Source: Allodiplogaster sudhausi (Eukaryota > Nematoda > Chromadorea > Rhabditida > Diplogasteridae). From it: a stretch of DNA of 64,000 nt. Each line of letters begins with the position of its first letter. The first letter of the stretch is position 1. Shown one piece after another: positions 47,221 through 59,155 of the stretch. Location: assembly GCA_945643635.1 (NCBI GenBank), contig CALZFC010000040.1:2691501-2755500 (forward strand), in the 5' to 3' direction. Position numbers and translations under genes: made by a program. The notes under the pieces were generated by a model. That model was given only the letters and a program-made list of their open reading frames with translations, was not told the DNA's origin and ran no database searches.

Positions 47221-50200
47221 CTACAACTTGCTCGCCGCCTTGGCGTGATCCATCATTGGACGCAGATGTTTCCCGACAAACGGCAGAACCTTCATTATTT
47301 ATATTACTCAAACACTTTTTGAATTCTCTTATGTCAGAAATAAAAATTTTGAATTAATTTGTATATTTTCAAATGAAAAATACACGAATGAATTACTGAC
47401 GTCCTGCCGGTTCAACTCAGAAGAGCGCGCCCATTCGTAGAGGGCATCGTAGACATTTCCGTTGCGTCTTCCAATGGCAGAGTTCAGGGCGCGGTCAGAA
47501 ATATCAAAGGAGTCCACGATGGACACGATGTTAGGGCGAAGCTAAATACAATCATTCACTGAGATCTCAGAGCAAAGACAGATCTTCATGCCTTTTCCAG
47601 ATCTTCGTAGAGCACCTTCTTGATGAGCGCAATCTGGTCAGGCGTTACAAAGCCATCCTGCAAACATGTTTTTTTTTCAATGGAAATTTATTTGATATTA
47701 AATAAGATTGCCAATTTTTTTAAAATTCTCAGACATGAAGGAGATGAGGCGCGATTTCAAGGAGTTCGTAGTGGAGATTAAGAGAGAGAAGGTCGCCGAG
47801 GACGTCGCGGACTCCGCCATCCACGGCACGAGACACTCGGCGGGCGAAACTACGAGCCAAGCAAGCACGCGTGTGCAGACGGGCAGCCTGCAAGAGAGGA
47901 GGACAGCTAGCAGTACAGATAGGACTAATCGATATCCTGCAGCTTGGCTTATTTTATGCATAGATTAATCCATACATGGAATCGATAAGAACCTTTGTGA
48001 GGTCGACGGCGCAAGCATTCCATGCCTGCTGCTGGCTGCGCCCGCCAGCCACGCTCTCCTGCAGCGAAGCAGCCGCGGCCAGCATCACGCGACGCGACGC
48101 GTGCTCCAAGGCCTCAAGTAGAGCAGCCATGCAAGGGAACTCAAGCTTCCTCCCAGCACCTGCAGCTTAGCCTCCACTTGGCCGTCCGGAGTGTCCGCTT
48201 CACCGATCAGAGAGCGACGACCGGCGGGGCGGCCGAAGTAGGCGACCGTCGCGGACAGCGGGGCGCCGGATTGCGCATTCATTACTGCCTTCAGAAGGAA
48301 TCTGAGAAAGAGCACAGATAAAGAGTGAGAGATGTGGAGTGAGAAGGGAATGGAATATGAACCTGGCAGCCTGCTGCAGCATCACCATGTTCTCCCCTTC
48401 GTAAGTGGCCCCAGCGATGGCAGAAGTGAAGAGTTGAGGGAGACCAGACGCGAGTGAGTAGCCGTGCCCTCCACAGCCTTGGCGGCACTGCTCAATGCCC
48501 AGGCCAACCTGGAGTAAAAGAATCATTGCCAAGAAGTAGAAGAAGAACCGCACCTGGTGAGTGACAACCGCCTTGAGCCCGGAAGTCAGGGCGTGAAGGT
48601 CAGGGAGGAGATCCAGCTGAAATGGAAAATTTGTTGAATTCCTATTCAAAATGTAATCTTTAAAAGTGACAAAAAGTCTTGCGTGAGCTGGCCTGCATGT
48701 TTTCGATGACTCGTTCGTACAGCTCCATCAACTCGTCCCCCATGAAAAGAAAGGACACTGCTCGCGCCACCTGACAACATTCCAAATCACTGTCGTTCTT
48801 GTCAGGAAAATCATAATAGCAAATAAAACAAGCAAACAAAACTTGCCTGGGGGAACAGTCGGTATTGTTGGGTCTGATAGTCAAGCACTTGAACTTCAGT
48901 GCCTCTGAATAATTTCCTTTGCAATCAGATTCCCGTAAATATTTAAAAAGAAAAAAAAAATTATTTATTTGAAAAAATTAAATAATGGAAGAATGAATAA
49001 CTTTGGATTAATTCGCCCTTGTCGACGGACAGCAGAGTAGCGAATTGCAATAGTAGAGGCCCGCGAGAGATAGATGCCTTGCGAGCGGCACATGGATGAT
49101 CTAACAAAAACCTGAACCATCTTCTTTTAAACATTTAGTCGTTCAATATTGGCTAAAGACGGGGAGAACAGCGTTGACCATGGCTGCGTAGCCAAGTTTG
49201 GAATGTGGTGCAGGAGTGTAGATTCCTTCCGCGGAGAGCTGAATATCTTCGTTATTACCATTAGTCATTTACCATAGAAATCCTGTCTCTATACAAAGAG
49301 ATGAAGAAAGCGTACGCTGGCATGTCTCATGAGCATGTTCCGTCTCGGCACGCGTACCCCACTCAGTCGCATGAATCCATTGTCGATTCCGTTCAGTCCA
49401 AATTTCGGCCCAATGTCGCCCAGCTCCACTCCTACATTCATGCACGTACATAGCTAGGAATCAGTCGCGTCTTTCATAATAAAAATGATGAATTTGAGTA
49501 GAATGCTGTCGAACCAGGCAGTGCTTCGTGGGTTTTCTCACATCGAATTGGTAAGAGAAAGTTATGAGGGCCGATTCTCTTTCCGTCCACGATGAGCTGA
49601 GCAACGACAATCGCGTAGTTGGACGACTTGCCAAGGTTGCCTGGCCACCTAGCAACGTCACCTTCCTTGCAATACATCTTTCTGACGCCAAACAAACGGT
49701 TCTCACCATGGGATCAACGAACAACTATAGTATTAGATTGAGAGTAAGGTAACCATTTTATAGCCGTGAGAGTTGGCGTGTCAAGCACGAACTCATCGCG
49801 GGTCTTGTCGAAAGTCGCAGTTGTCTCCAAGTCGCGGAGACTGGTTCCTAATGCAAGAATGTGGTAATTGCAAGAAGAGAAGGGATGTACCGTGGCCCAT
49901 CTCGGTCTGCGCGTACGTTCCGATGATCTCGAGGCTGCGAGCACGCGGAAGCCACTGCCGAAGCTGCGAGTCGTCGCACTCAAATCGAATACAGATAGCA
50001 CTAAATTATTGTCTGCATAACAAAAAAAAATGTGCCTGCGAGAGACCGAGGCTACTAGCGAAGAGAGTGAGAGAGAGAAAGACAGCTACCTGGAGAGAGA
50101 GGGGAGAGAGAGACAGAGAGAACTACCTGGAGAGAGAGAGGGAGAGAGAGACAGAGAGAAAGCTATATGGAGAGAGAGACAGCGAATAAGCAAGAGGGGA

Positions 50201-50880
50201 AATAAGATACTGAGCGAAATATGCATAAAATAGATATGATAGAAAAGAGACTGAAAGTTGTACCTGACCGGCGATGGCAGGAATAAACATGTCGTACTGC
50301 AGCACGAGTGGGTTGCCATTCACTCCGTTTGTCTCACTGCAAACAATCAAGATCTAGCTAGTAAAATATAATGGTGTGCATAACACGCAAGATCAAAAAC
50401 TGACTACAAAAAGTGCCTGATCTCATTCGGGTCGTTCATATCGACCACAGACGCGACCATCTTGGCAAATTCCTTCGTCTAAATTTAATTCATTCCATAT
50501 CACAAACTCGATTTATTCAGGAAAAAAGGCACAGCTGTATGCTTGCCTGCATGATTTTCATAAATATCTTGCAGTTGCTATACTGGTAAACGATGCAAAC
50601 CTTCCTCGCAGTCTCTGTCATTGAGTCCTCTCGTGCAAGAAATTCATGATGTTTAGGATCAACCAGTTCCTTATTTTCCTCGATCTGAAAAGTCATGAAA
50701 TGTTTGCAGTGGAAACGTGACTAATGGTACAAATACCTTCCTAGATATTTCTCTTTTCTTCTCTAGCTTCTGGCGACCCCCCTGCAACTCGGCAGCGAGT
50801 GCTTCCGTGTCGAAGGAGCAGAGACGACGCTCCTTCGTCAGATCCGCGTTATCTCCCGCTCTTATTTCATGGTTCACCAT
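47221..50880 (-). CDS. Peroxisomal acyl-CoA oxidase
   Basis: A flavoenzyme that makes trans-2-enoyl-CoA and hydrogen peroxide in peroxisomal beta-oxidation; nematodes also use it to shorten ascaroside side chains. The N-terminus reads [18 protein letters not shown]. Motifs follow in family order: [118 protein letters not shown] and [16 protein letters not shown]. The gene ends HAKAASKL, a canonical peroxisomal targeting signal 1. It has many short exons. Two introns use GC donors (CAG|gcaagc at 50546, CAG|gcaagt at 48846). It lies tail-to-head with the cyclase gene on the same strand. Confidence 0.93.
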
Positions 50881-51948
50881 CTTTGCAACTACAATCCAAC
50901 TTTTTCGCCATGTACCACAGTCCTTCAGAGCATAAGAAAACGCGCGGTCTAATTCTGTTAGGAAAGTGTCCCATCGCGTGACTGTTTCACGCGTTGCGGA
51001 CCTAACAGGCGCTCGTGTTTCCTGCTTACACTGCGTAGCAGCCCACTATGCTACAGCATTAGGATGCACCTTCCCGCCAATTTTGACTTCATACATATCG
51101 CGACTTTGCGTAGCAGCCCTATATGAATTTGAACATTCCGCGCGGTTTGAATGGCCGTGGTACTTGGGCATACATTCATTCCACATATCTATATATAAAT
51201 TCATTTACAGTCATACATATCTAGTAACCAAAATATAGACCAGTGATTGTAAAAATATTAAATAAAAAAAATTGCTTGGAGGCATTTCTGAATGGCGTAA
51301 CAGATGCAAATAGAGAATGTTATCAGCGTTTTCTTTAGGAGGCTGCGCATGTACTGAGACTTCCCTTTCTGATGACACTACGCACTCCAAACTACTTGTC
51401 TGAGATTGAGAGAGAAGGACGAAAGAGCGAGACATAAAGGGCCAAACAATCGCGATATCAAATTCGATCAGACTACAGTTTTCAGGCATGCAAGCGTAAA
51501 TAGTGTTGAACAGTAGTCTGAAAACTGCGAGAACAGCAAATGGTCGGGGAAAAGGAATATGAACCTGCTATTTTCAGCCGCGACAACTTTAAAAACGGCT
51601 TATTAGAAAACAATCTCGAATATATGAATGCAGCCAAAAAAGGAATGTCTTGGAAAGTACGCACTTCCACATGGCGCGCATGGATGTTCCCCTTCCATGC
51701 ACTCTGCGATCCAGCCCTCCTTTGGGTCTCTTGATCTCTCCCTAATAATGTTTTCCCCTGTACGGTGTTCCTCAGTGCGCATATCTCCCAGTGTTAGGTT
51801 CGTGAGATATAAGGTATAACTAAAAGAAAAAAAATTTATTCAACATTTAAACAACAAAAAAACCTATTATCTTCCTTTCAAACTGAATACAACAACCCGA
51901 GCACTTTGTCATACAGCTCGATTCAACAAAATTAATAAAGTTCAAAAT
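50881..51948. other. Intergenic
   Basis: Upstream region of the oxidase gene and 3' flank of the COX18-like gene. A short direct repeat, gcgtagcagccc, occurs near 51032 and 51108. No gene seen. Confidence 0.4.
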
Positions 51949-53579
51949 CTATGTTCTCCTCATAAGAAAGAGGTCCCTGAGGGGTGTTGGAGAGTCAATG
52001 GGAAGTTGTCGAATGTTGAGCAGTTTCTTGATCCGCGGCATGCGAAGAAGCTGTGCCTGAGCAATGCCAGTCACGGAGACTGTCAGCCAGTACAGAGGGA
52101 TGCACTGAAAGTACCAGTCTCGGCTTCTCACTGGAAACAGTTCAACTCTCACAGCTGGAAGCTGCGTCATGATGCTAATGGCGAAGCAAGTGAAGAAGAC
52201 TAAGATGCCATCAGAGACTCGAGCTGCGCGGGTACTCGGCGCCCCTGCCAGAGAGTAGATCTTCCGTTGGGACTGACAAGACACACAACTCTTCCTCCTT
52301 TCTCTAACGCATTCCACCACTGCTAACCCATAGGTTGAAGAACCCTAATAGCCCTACGGCCACTGGCAAAACGAAGTATGGGTCTGGAACTAGCAGATCC
52401 GGCAGCCATAGACCACCAGGTATTGATGGATGGAAGTCAGCTGAAGTATAGCAGTTCAGAAGTTTACAACAGGGAGCAGCAGTCGTACTCTAGTTTTTTT
52501 TTTGCAAAGCTGAAAAAAGAATTCGGCAATGGTTCTAGTAATCTTAATAACTAACAGCTGATTATGTTGCGTAGGGCAAACGATGAGAAGAGCCAGACTG
52601 GGACTGAACACATCTTTAGGTTCTGGATCCGCGAGGAAAGCAGTTTCTTGTCACTCAGAGCAGACATCACCACGTTTTCCACCTGAAATCTACATCTATT
52701 TGAATACAAATATGTTTTAACTTGAATATTGCCACTTTAGATTGAGCCAGTTCGAGAGCACGAACCGCATTGTTAACAATTTTCTTGACATTTTCATCGT
52801 TAGTCTTCAGTTCGAGAGCGCCCTGAGTGGAATTCGGGCCGATCTTCATGTTGTGCACCTTGCTGATGTGCTGCAGCAGAGGAAAGGTTAAATCAAAACA
52901 TGATTCTTGTTACCATTTTTACTGCACTTCGTCCTTCATTAATTCTCAGTAGTTCTGTAGACGTCGCTTAGAAAAAGACTACCTTTGACAATCAGTTTAA
53001 ATGACCAGGAAAGCGACTGGAACGAGCACCTGTAGCGCTGTCTGGGTGAGCCGGTTGGAAGTGAAGAGACGCTCAGCATGGAGTTTCTCGGCTAAGATGT
53101 GCAAGGGAGCCGTTACCAGACGGAGGGCCACTCCCGTTCCAACTATCGCCGCCCACCAGGGAAGACCCATCGTGTGCGAAGCTGAAGGATAGAAAGTGAG
53201 AAAGGGGCAGAGCAGGGAATCCGAACAGACAATCACAATTTAAGCATATTGACATTGTAAAGTATGTAGACGGATTAGATGAAGACAATGAACCAACCTT
53301 CCATAATCGATTGCACTCCAAGAGTGATATTGCATTGGCTTGCATATTGGAACAAGGAGGCGATGGCTGACGAAATGGAAGCTAGATGCCTATAAATTAG
53401 ATCATTTAATAATCACCAAGACTTAAGAAAACGACATTCACAAGAACAAAGGCTTGATTACTAGTAAAAATAGATAATAATAACCTGTTCTGAGGGCGGA
53501 GCTGTTGTGATGTTGAGGGCCCGGCAATGGCCAGCAATCGCGAACTACTGTAGCCAATGCAACAATAGCGCGAAATCAT
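51949..53579 (-). CDS. COX18: Mitochondrial inner-membrane insertase COX18 (OXA1 family)
   Basis: Seven exons (53579-53485, 53389-53298, 53181-53030, 52870-52736, 52682-52556, 52440-52328, 52272-51949), all canonical and in frame, give 345 aa. That is close to the length of animal COX18. The N-terminus MISRYCCIGYSSSRLLAIAG is basic and Ser-rich, as for a mitochondrial presequence. HTMGLPWWAAIVGTGVALRL is the conserved first membrane segment of YidC/Oxa1/Alb3 proteins, and GGLWLPDLLVPDPYFVLPVA is the second signature. Two further hydrophobic stretches lie in the last exon. COX18 inserts the C-terminal tail of Cox2 across the inner membrane. The lack of a long basic C-terminal coiled coil argues for COX18 over OXA1L. 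Confidence 0.85.
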
Positions 53580-53957
53580 GCCTTTCTCCACACTCCCTCA
53601 CCGCTTCATTGGAAGAACAATTTTAGCTGATAAAACCGAAAACAAAGACATTTTCGTCTCCGGCCAACACATGCCATTATTCGCAGTAAAACTAACTATT
53701 TCGAACAGTAGGGGGATCATCATGACTAAACATGAGTAATTTTTAAACTTCATAATTAGACGATAAAGAAACCACTTTATTACAGAAAATAAAAATTTGT
53801 TCTAACTATACAGGGCAATATCACACATTCAGACCAGGCATGCAGAGGGAATCACAAATAAGTTACTATACTCTATCAGTCAATTCAGTCGAATTTAAAA
53901 CGCTGGCGAATATTATAATGCTCTAAGCGGGGAAAGCGGCAACATCCTAGTTATGAA
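53580..53957. other. Intergenic
   Basis: Short spacer between the COX18-like and FAM241-type genes. No gene seen. Confidence 0.4.
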
Positions 53958-53972
53958 CCCCCCCCCCCCCCC
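53958..53972. repeat. Poly-C run
   Basis: Fifteen C in a row, 11 bp beyond the stop of the FAM241-type gene, in its presumed 3' UTR. Confidence 0.9.
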
Positions 53973-53983
53973 ACCAAGGTGGT

Positions 53984-54740
53984 CTAATTCCCTCCTAACC
54001 GTTGCCCAGATCCACCAAAAGTTCCCGCGTTTCTAGGAGGAGGAGCCTGGCGCCGAGGCTGATCTGAGGAAGAGCGGGCGGGGCCAGTGGAAGTGGAGGG
54101 CTGAGTGGAGCCGGAAGAGAAGGGAGAGAAGCTGCTTTGGGAGACGAGGACTACACCGACCACGAGAAGAGCAGCGGCTGGGCCGAAGAATAGAAGAGCG
54201 AGGATTGCGAGGACCAAGGCAGCCGGCGGGAAGGTCATCCCTCCAATCTCAAATCACCACCGATGTTACTATTGTGAGTATAAAAAGCCTCATCAGCGAC
54301 ATTAAAACATTACAATGAACTGGTATGACTTTACTCTGCGGTTTAGCTTACAAAGTGCTAATATTATTACAGATACTGGAAGTCCAGTTCAATGATCAGG
54401 TATCCTTTCCATGAGTCTATCAAATTGTACATAAGTAATGAACAGTTACAAACCGTGAATGGGTGAAGTCCATAAGCAGTGAGCCGCGCATTCGCAGAGT
54501 CCCACAGATTGGAAGGGTCAAAGCCTTCTGACTGCTACAAATAAAATAAATTGAATAAACGAATGAAGCTGAGAACAGTAGTTGCAATGCACCACTGATC
54601 CGAAAAATAGCCGAGGCACAGACCTGTCCAGCAGATGGCGCCTGCGGCCTGGAAGCGGCTGAGTTGGACGCGGTTCCGCCGCCGCGAAACCGCGGCCCAT
54701 CATCAGCGACAACTTCGCCATTCGAGAGTACACGCACCAT
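53984..54740 (-). CDS. FAM241-type small membrane protein
   Basis: Three exons (54740-54624, 54534-54454, 54247-53984), canonical and phase 0, give 153 aa. The start MVRVLSNGEVVADDGPRF closely resembles the MVRILANGEIVQDD start I recall for vertebrate FAM241B. NLWDSANARLTAYGLHPF then precedes a hydrophobic segment, ALVLAILALLFFGPAAALLV, as in that family. A Ser/Pro/Arg-rich tail of about 50 residues after the membrane segment is longer than in the vertebrate proteins. The family is poorly characterised; reported localisations are ER or endolysosomal membranes. It has a divergent 560-bp intergenic region with CCT8. Confidence 0.72.
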
Positions 54741-55303
54741 TCCACAGTACGGGAGGAGAGTCAGATGAGATCTTAAAATCTTCAAATAAAGCTAGCAATT
54801 GCATCTAGAATGATAGTTACTTTCAAATAAATAAAAAACGCACTTTAGACAACTTTTATTTCCAACTATGCAACATAGGAGCACACAAAAGATAATTTTT
54901 ATTAACTACTACTGACTAAAGACTCTACACTCCAATTTTAACTATTTTAAAACGAGGATTGGCACTCACCACCAAAATATAAAATCATCTTAGCTTTAAT
55001 TTTACAAATTAATGTGGCGAAAAAACAAAATTCCTTCGTGGCCTATTTTAAGTGGAATTAGATTTAGTGTGTTTCGTAACATTGTGAAATGTCTTGTTGA
55101 ATACAACAGGTATCAGCCATTGTGAACTTTGAAAGTGGATAGTGAACTGTGATAACTTTGCCGCCCAGAATTCTCCGTAACTTTTGTGTAATGAAATCTT
55201 TTCTTGGCTATTTCTTTATCTCTTTTCTTAAGGTAATTATCGGATTCTATGATTTTGCCATCAAACTTCCGGGCTTTGCTTAAACACATGTCTTGTTTAG
55301 AAG
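54741..55303. other. Intergenic, divergent promoter region
   Basis: AT-rich DNA between the FAM241-type gene (minus) and CCT8 (plus). A pyrimidine-rich tgtttag lies 3 bp before the CCT8 ATG. Confidence 0.4.
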
Positions 55304-58300
55304 ATGGCTCAGAACGTGCCTCGCTCCGGCATCAGCCGCTTTATGAAGGAAGGCTCACAGGTTCCTATCTCATTTCATTCTAATTCTTTGGAGCCTTGAA
55401 AGCTCGGCCGGCCTTCCGCTCTACACCTTATAAAGTGGAGTGACTGGATGCTTTGCAGTTCTTCAAGGGAACTGATGAAGCTGTGATGCGCAACATCGAC
55501 GCCGTCAACGAACTCGCTGGCCAGATACGCAGTGCATACGGCCCCAACGGTTTGAATTATTGTTTTAACCTTGTCTAAAAGTTTCGTGTCTCCGTTCCCG
55601 TAATTCATATTACAATAGTAAATTTTCTGCAGATATGCCATAAAGTATTATTTTTGTTATAAGATTTGCCCTAGTGGTCATGCACAATACACAATGAATT
55701 CGTTTTGAGTCTTTGCTAAGCGCATCATCATTTAGGAATGAATAAGATGGTGATCAACCACATCGAGAAGCTCTTCGTGACGAATGACGCAGCGACGATT
55801 CTCCGCGAGCTTGAGATCCAGCACCCGGCTGCCAAGATTGTCGTGCTCGCTTCGCAGATGCAGGAGAAGCAGGTTCGTTCTTCTGTCCACTAGGATCTTC
55901 CCTACAACAGAATGGTTCGTAGGTCGGCGACAACACGAACACCGTCGTCATCCTCGCAGCTGCACTGCTCGAGCAGGCTGCGCAACTCATCTATATGGTG
56001 ACATTCTATTCCTCTTTTGCCTTTGGTTTATGTGATGCTGAACACTCCAAGCAGTTTACTTCAATTGCAGGGAATTACTCCGCAAGACATCGCAGCAGGC
56101 TACGAGCAGGCCTGCGAGAAGGCACTGGAGATTCTGCCGACTCTCGTGGTGGAGGAGGCCAAGGATCTCAAGGAGTTGGCTAAGGTTGGTTCTTCTTGAT
56201 ATCCGATGTCGAAGAGATGCCACTAAAAAGTGTAATAGCCCAATTCTTATTTAGAAATGAGCGAATTGTTTGAGGTTCGGCGTTATCTTCGCTCCGCGAT
56301 CACATCAAAGCAATACGACAATGAAGATATCATTGCCGACCTCGTCTCGAAAGCTTGTGGTGAGTAATCGAAGATTCATAAATGGGAGAACGCTGTGATA
56401 TAGTTCTGCCAATTGTCGACTTGAGGTAAATTGAGTAGATGATTCCTAGCTCAATGCTGACCAAGGGTGGTCGGTGCATGCGCCGTGTTGAAAAACTGCC
56501 CAAAAACTTGCTGAACACCCGGACCAGAGGGATTTTTTGCCTGCAAAGAAGACGTATTTTCTCCCAGTAAATGTGATTTTTCACCGAAAATAAAGAAATT
56601 TTTTCCATTGTCCTAGCTATACACATATTTTCCGGTGTTGAAATATGTTCTGGAAAAGCTTGTACATTAATTTTTACGTTTTTTTTAGTGCAAACTGTGC
56701 CTACCAACAGCTTCAACTTCAACATTGACAACATTCGAGTTTGCAAGGTGGTTTCCTGCTTGGCATACTTTTAAGACTTACAACGTTTCCCCAGTGCATT
56801 TTCGGAAGAAGTGATCCTTCCATTTCTATTGTTGACGACAACTGCAGATCATTGGATCGGGAGTGAACTCGTCCGTTGTGATGAACGGAATGGTATTCAA
56901 GCGAGGAGCAGAAGGAGAGATCAAGTGTGCGAAGGAGAACCCTCGCATCGCTGTCTTCGCCTGTCCCTTCGACCTCACCCAGACCGAGACCAAGGTTCAA
57001 GATTTATTGGAGAGCAATTATAGCTAGAAAGATGGCAGCTGAGATTACAGTTGTCTTTGTTGTAGATGTACACTACTTGTTTAAAAAAATTGTTTTAATC
57101 AACTTAACTTGACTGGAGATAACGATGTAAATTGTAGGGCACTATTCTGATCGAGAACGCGGACGAGTTGACTGGCTACGCCAAGGGAGAGGAAAGCGAA
57201 GTCGAAGCGCAGGTATGTCTTATCTTTTTGAAAAAAATACCAATGTGTCCTACAGCTGTATTCAAAAGTTTGTTACATATCGTAGGTGAAAGCACTTGCT
57301 GATGCCGGTGTTCGCGTGGTGGTGGCAGCGGGGAAGTTTGGCGATCTGTACCTTCACTTCCTTAACAAATATCAAATCATGGCAGTCAGGTAGGCTAACC
57401 CCGTGGCATTTTTTACTCCTGTTAATCCTGTTGTACAATCGAAATCATGTTTTATCGTGATTATCAAGACGTGATCTTTAGACTGACATCCAAGTTCGAC
57501 ATGCGTCGTCTTTGCCGCGCGGTCGGAGCTCAGGCGCAGGCCAGAATTGTCAGTTGCCGTCTCTGCTACTTCCTCTGTCAAACTACCTTTCCAATCCTTC
57601 TCTTTTTAGTGCGCGCCCACAGTGGATCTACTCGGAGTGTGCAACGCAGTGGATGTTCGTGAGATTGGAGAAGATGAAGTATGGAAGTTGCTGTTGGAAT
57701 TGGCCTTTTTTCATTTGCATTATCATTGCTTGGCAGGTCACGGTATTCGATGTGAGTGGAGAGTCCGGCCGGATCGCCACGATCATCATTCGGGGAGCGA
57801 GTCAGTCACGCATTGATGATGTGGAGAGGGCCATCGATGATGCTGTCAACTACTACAAGGCACTCACAAAGGATAACAAGGCAAGTCTTATTCTCTCTCT
57901 CTCTCTCTCTCTCTCTCCCTCTCTCTCTTTCTTCCTCTCTCTCTCCCCCTCTCCCTCTCTCTCTCTCAACGGTGTCTCCCCCTTCAGCTAGTGGCTGGTG
58001 CTGGTGCAGTGGAGATCGAGCTGGCTCGGCAAATTGAGTCGTGGGGAGAGAAGTGCGCAGGGATTGAGCAGTACGCCATCAAGAAGTTCGCGCACGCCCT
58101 CGAGCAGCTCCCGAAGAGCATTGCAGAGAATGCGGGAATCAATGTTCGTTTGATGATACGGAATCGATTGTAGCCTGTTACGATGCTCATTCGAAGGTAT
58201 TTCTCTTGAGGCGACCGAGCTTCTCACTCGGCTCTACGCTGCCCACGAATCCGGCCAGAAGAACGCTGGAGTGGACATTCTCAATGGCACCGTTGCAGAT

Positions 58301-58662
58301 GCTGTGAAGATGAACATCTTTGATCTCTACGCAGGTCCGGTATTCTGCGCGAAAGTACACTACTTGTGATAGTTATTGTAAGTAATATACGGTCCATTAC
58401 ATCTTGCACGTTCAAAGCGATTCCAGGGAAACAGAGCGCGATCCGACTGGCGTGTGAAGCTGCCTCCACCATTCTGAAGGTGGACCAGGTCAGTTGAGAG
58501 GAAAAGGATTTCACTTATTTTGAAACATATGGGAAGTAATTGACGTTGTTAGTCCTCATTGAAAGCTTTGCTGTTGAGATTATCATGGCGAAGCAAGCGA
58601 CCGGAGGCCCGAAGCCGAGTGGCCCGAAGGGGCAGGACGAGGATGACGAGGGCATGGCCTGA
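55304..58662 (+). CDS. cct-8: T-complex chaperonin subunit theta (CCT8)
   Basis: One of eight subunits of the cytosolic TRiC/CCT ring that folds actin and tubulin. Seventeen exons sum to 557 aa in one frame. The start MAQNVPRSGISRFMKEGSQ, AVNELAGQIRSAYGPNGMNK and VGDNTNTVVILAAALLEQA belong to the ATP-binding equatorial domain. RLTSKFDMRRLCRAVGAQ is apical. AGAGAVEIELARQIESWGEK and KKFAHALEQLPKSIAENAGI belong to the C-terminal equatorial half. The tail is ATGGPKPSGPKGQDEDDEG then MA. Intron 13 (57881-57987) has a GC donor (AAG|gcaagt) and a long CT tract. The exon 5 donor was set at 56188 to keep frame. The ATG follows tcttgtttag. Confidence 0.96.
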
Positions 58663-59155
58663 GCCATTCTACTTCCTCTCCCACTCCCTGTGCTTCTATT
58701 TTGATGTCTCTTCTCTTTGTTGTAATTGTTTGGAATATCCTAGCTTCCAATCGCTTTACTCCACTTTTACCATCTCATCGGAGAACGATATTCTGTCGTG
58801 CATCAATGACAACTTATAGGCAATCTCATTTTGGATTACCCCCTAAACTGAATCAGCTTTCATCTTTTAAGTTGTTATCGTGTTTTGTTGTCTGCTTGTT
58901 TCCGTGTTCTTGCGCCGAGGAGTTGTTGTGTATTGTGGATGTTCAATGCTCTTATAAGATAAAGTCGGAAAATAAGCATTAAGGGAGTCTGAAATGTTGC
59001 TGGTTCGTTACAAATCCAATGATTTTTACCCGTTTCCAAGAAATAAGTAATAGAATGGGCGCTCTGTTTTAGCGGAGCGATTTGTTTTCTTCAATTAGTC
59101 ATTTAGAAGTTGGGTAAGTTCTCGTCATCTTGATTGGAAATAAGCCAGGGAGGCC
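58663..59155. other. Intergenic between CCT8 and COPS4
   Basis: About 490 bp between two plus-strand genes. A poly-A signal (aataag/aaataa type) lies near 58970. Too far apart for a typical nematode operon spacing of about 100 bp. Confidence 0.4.
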
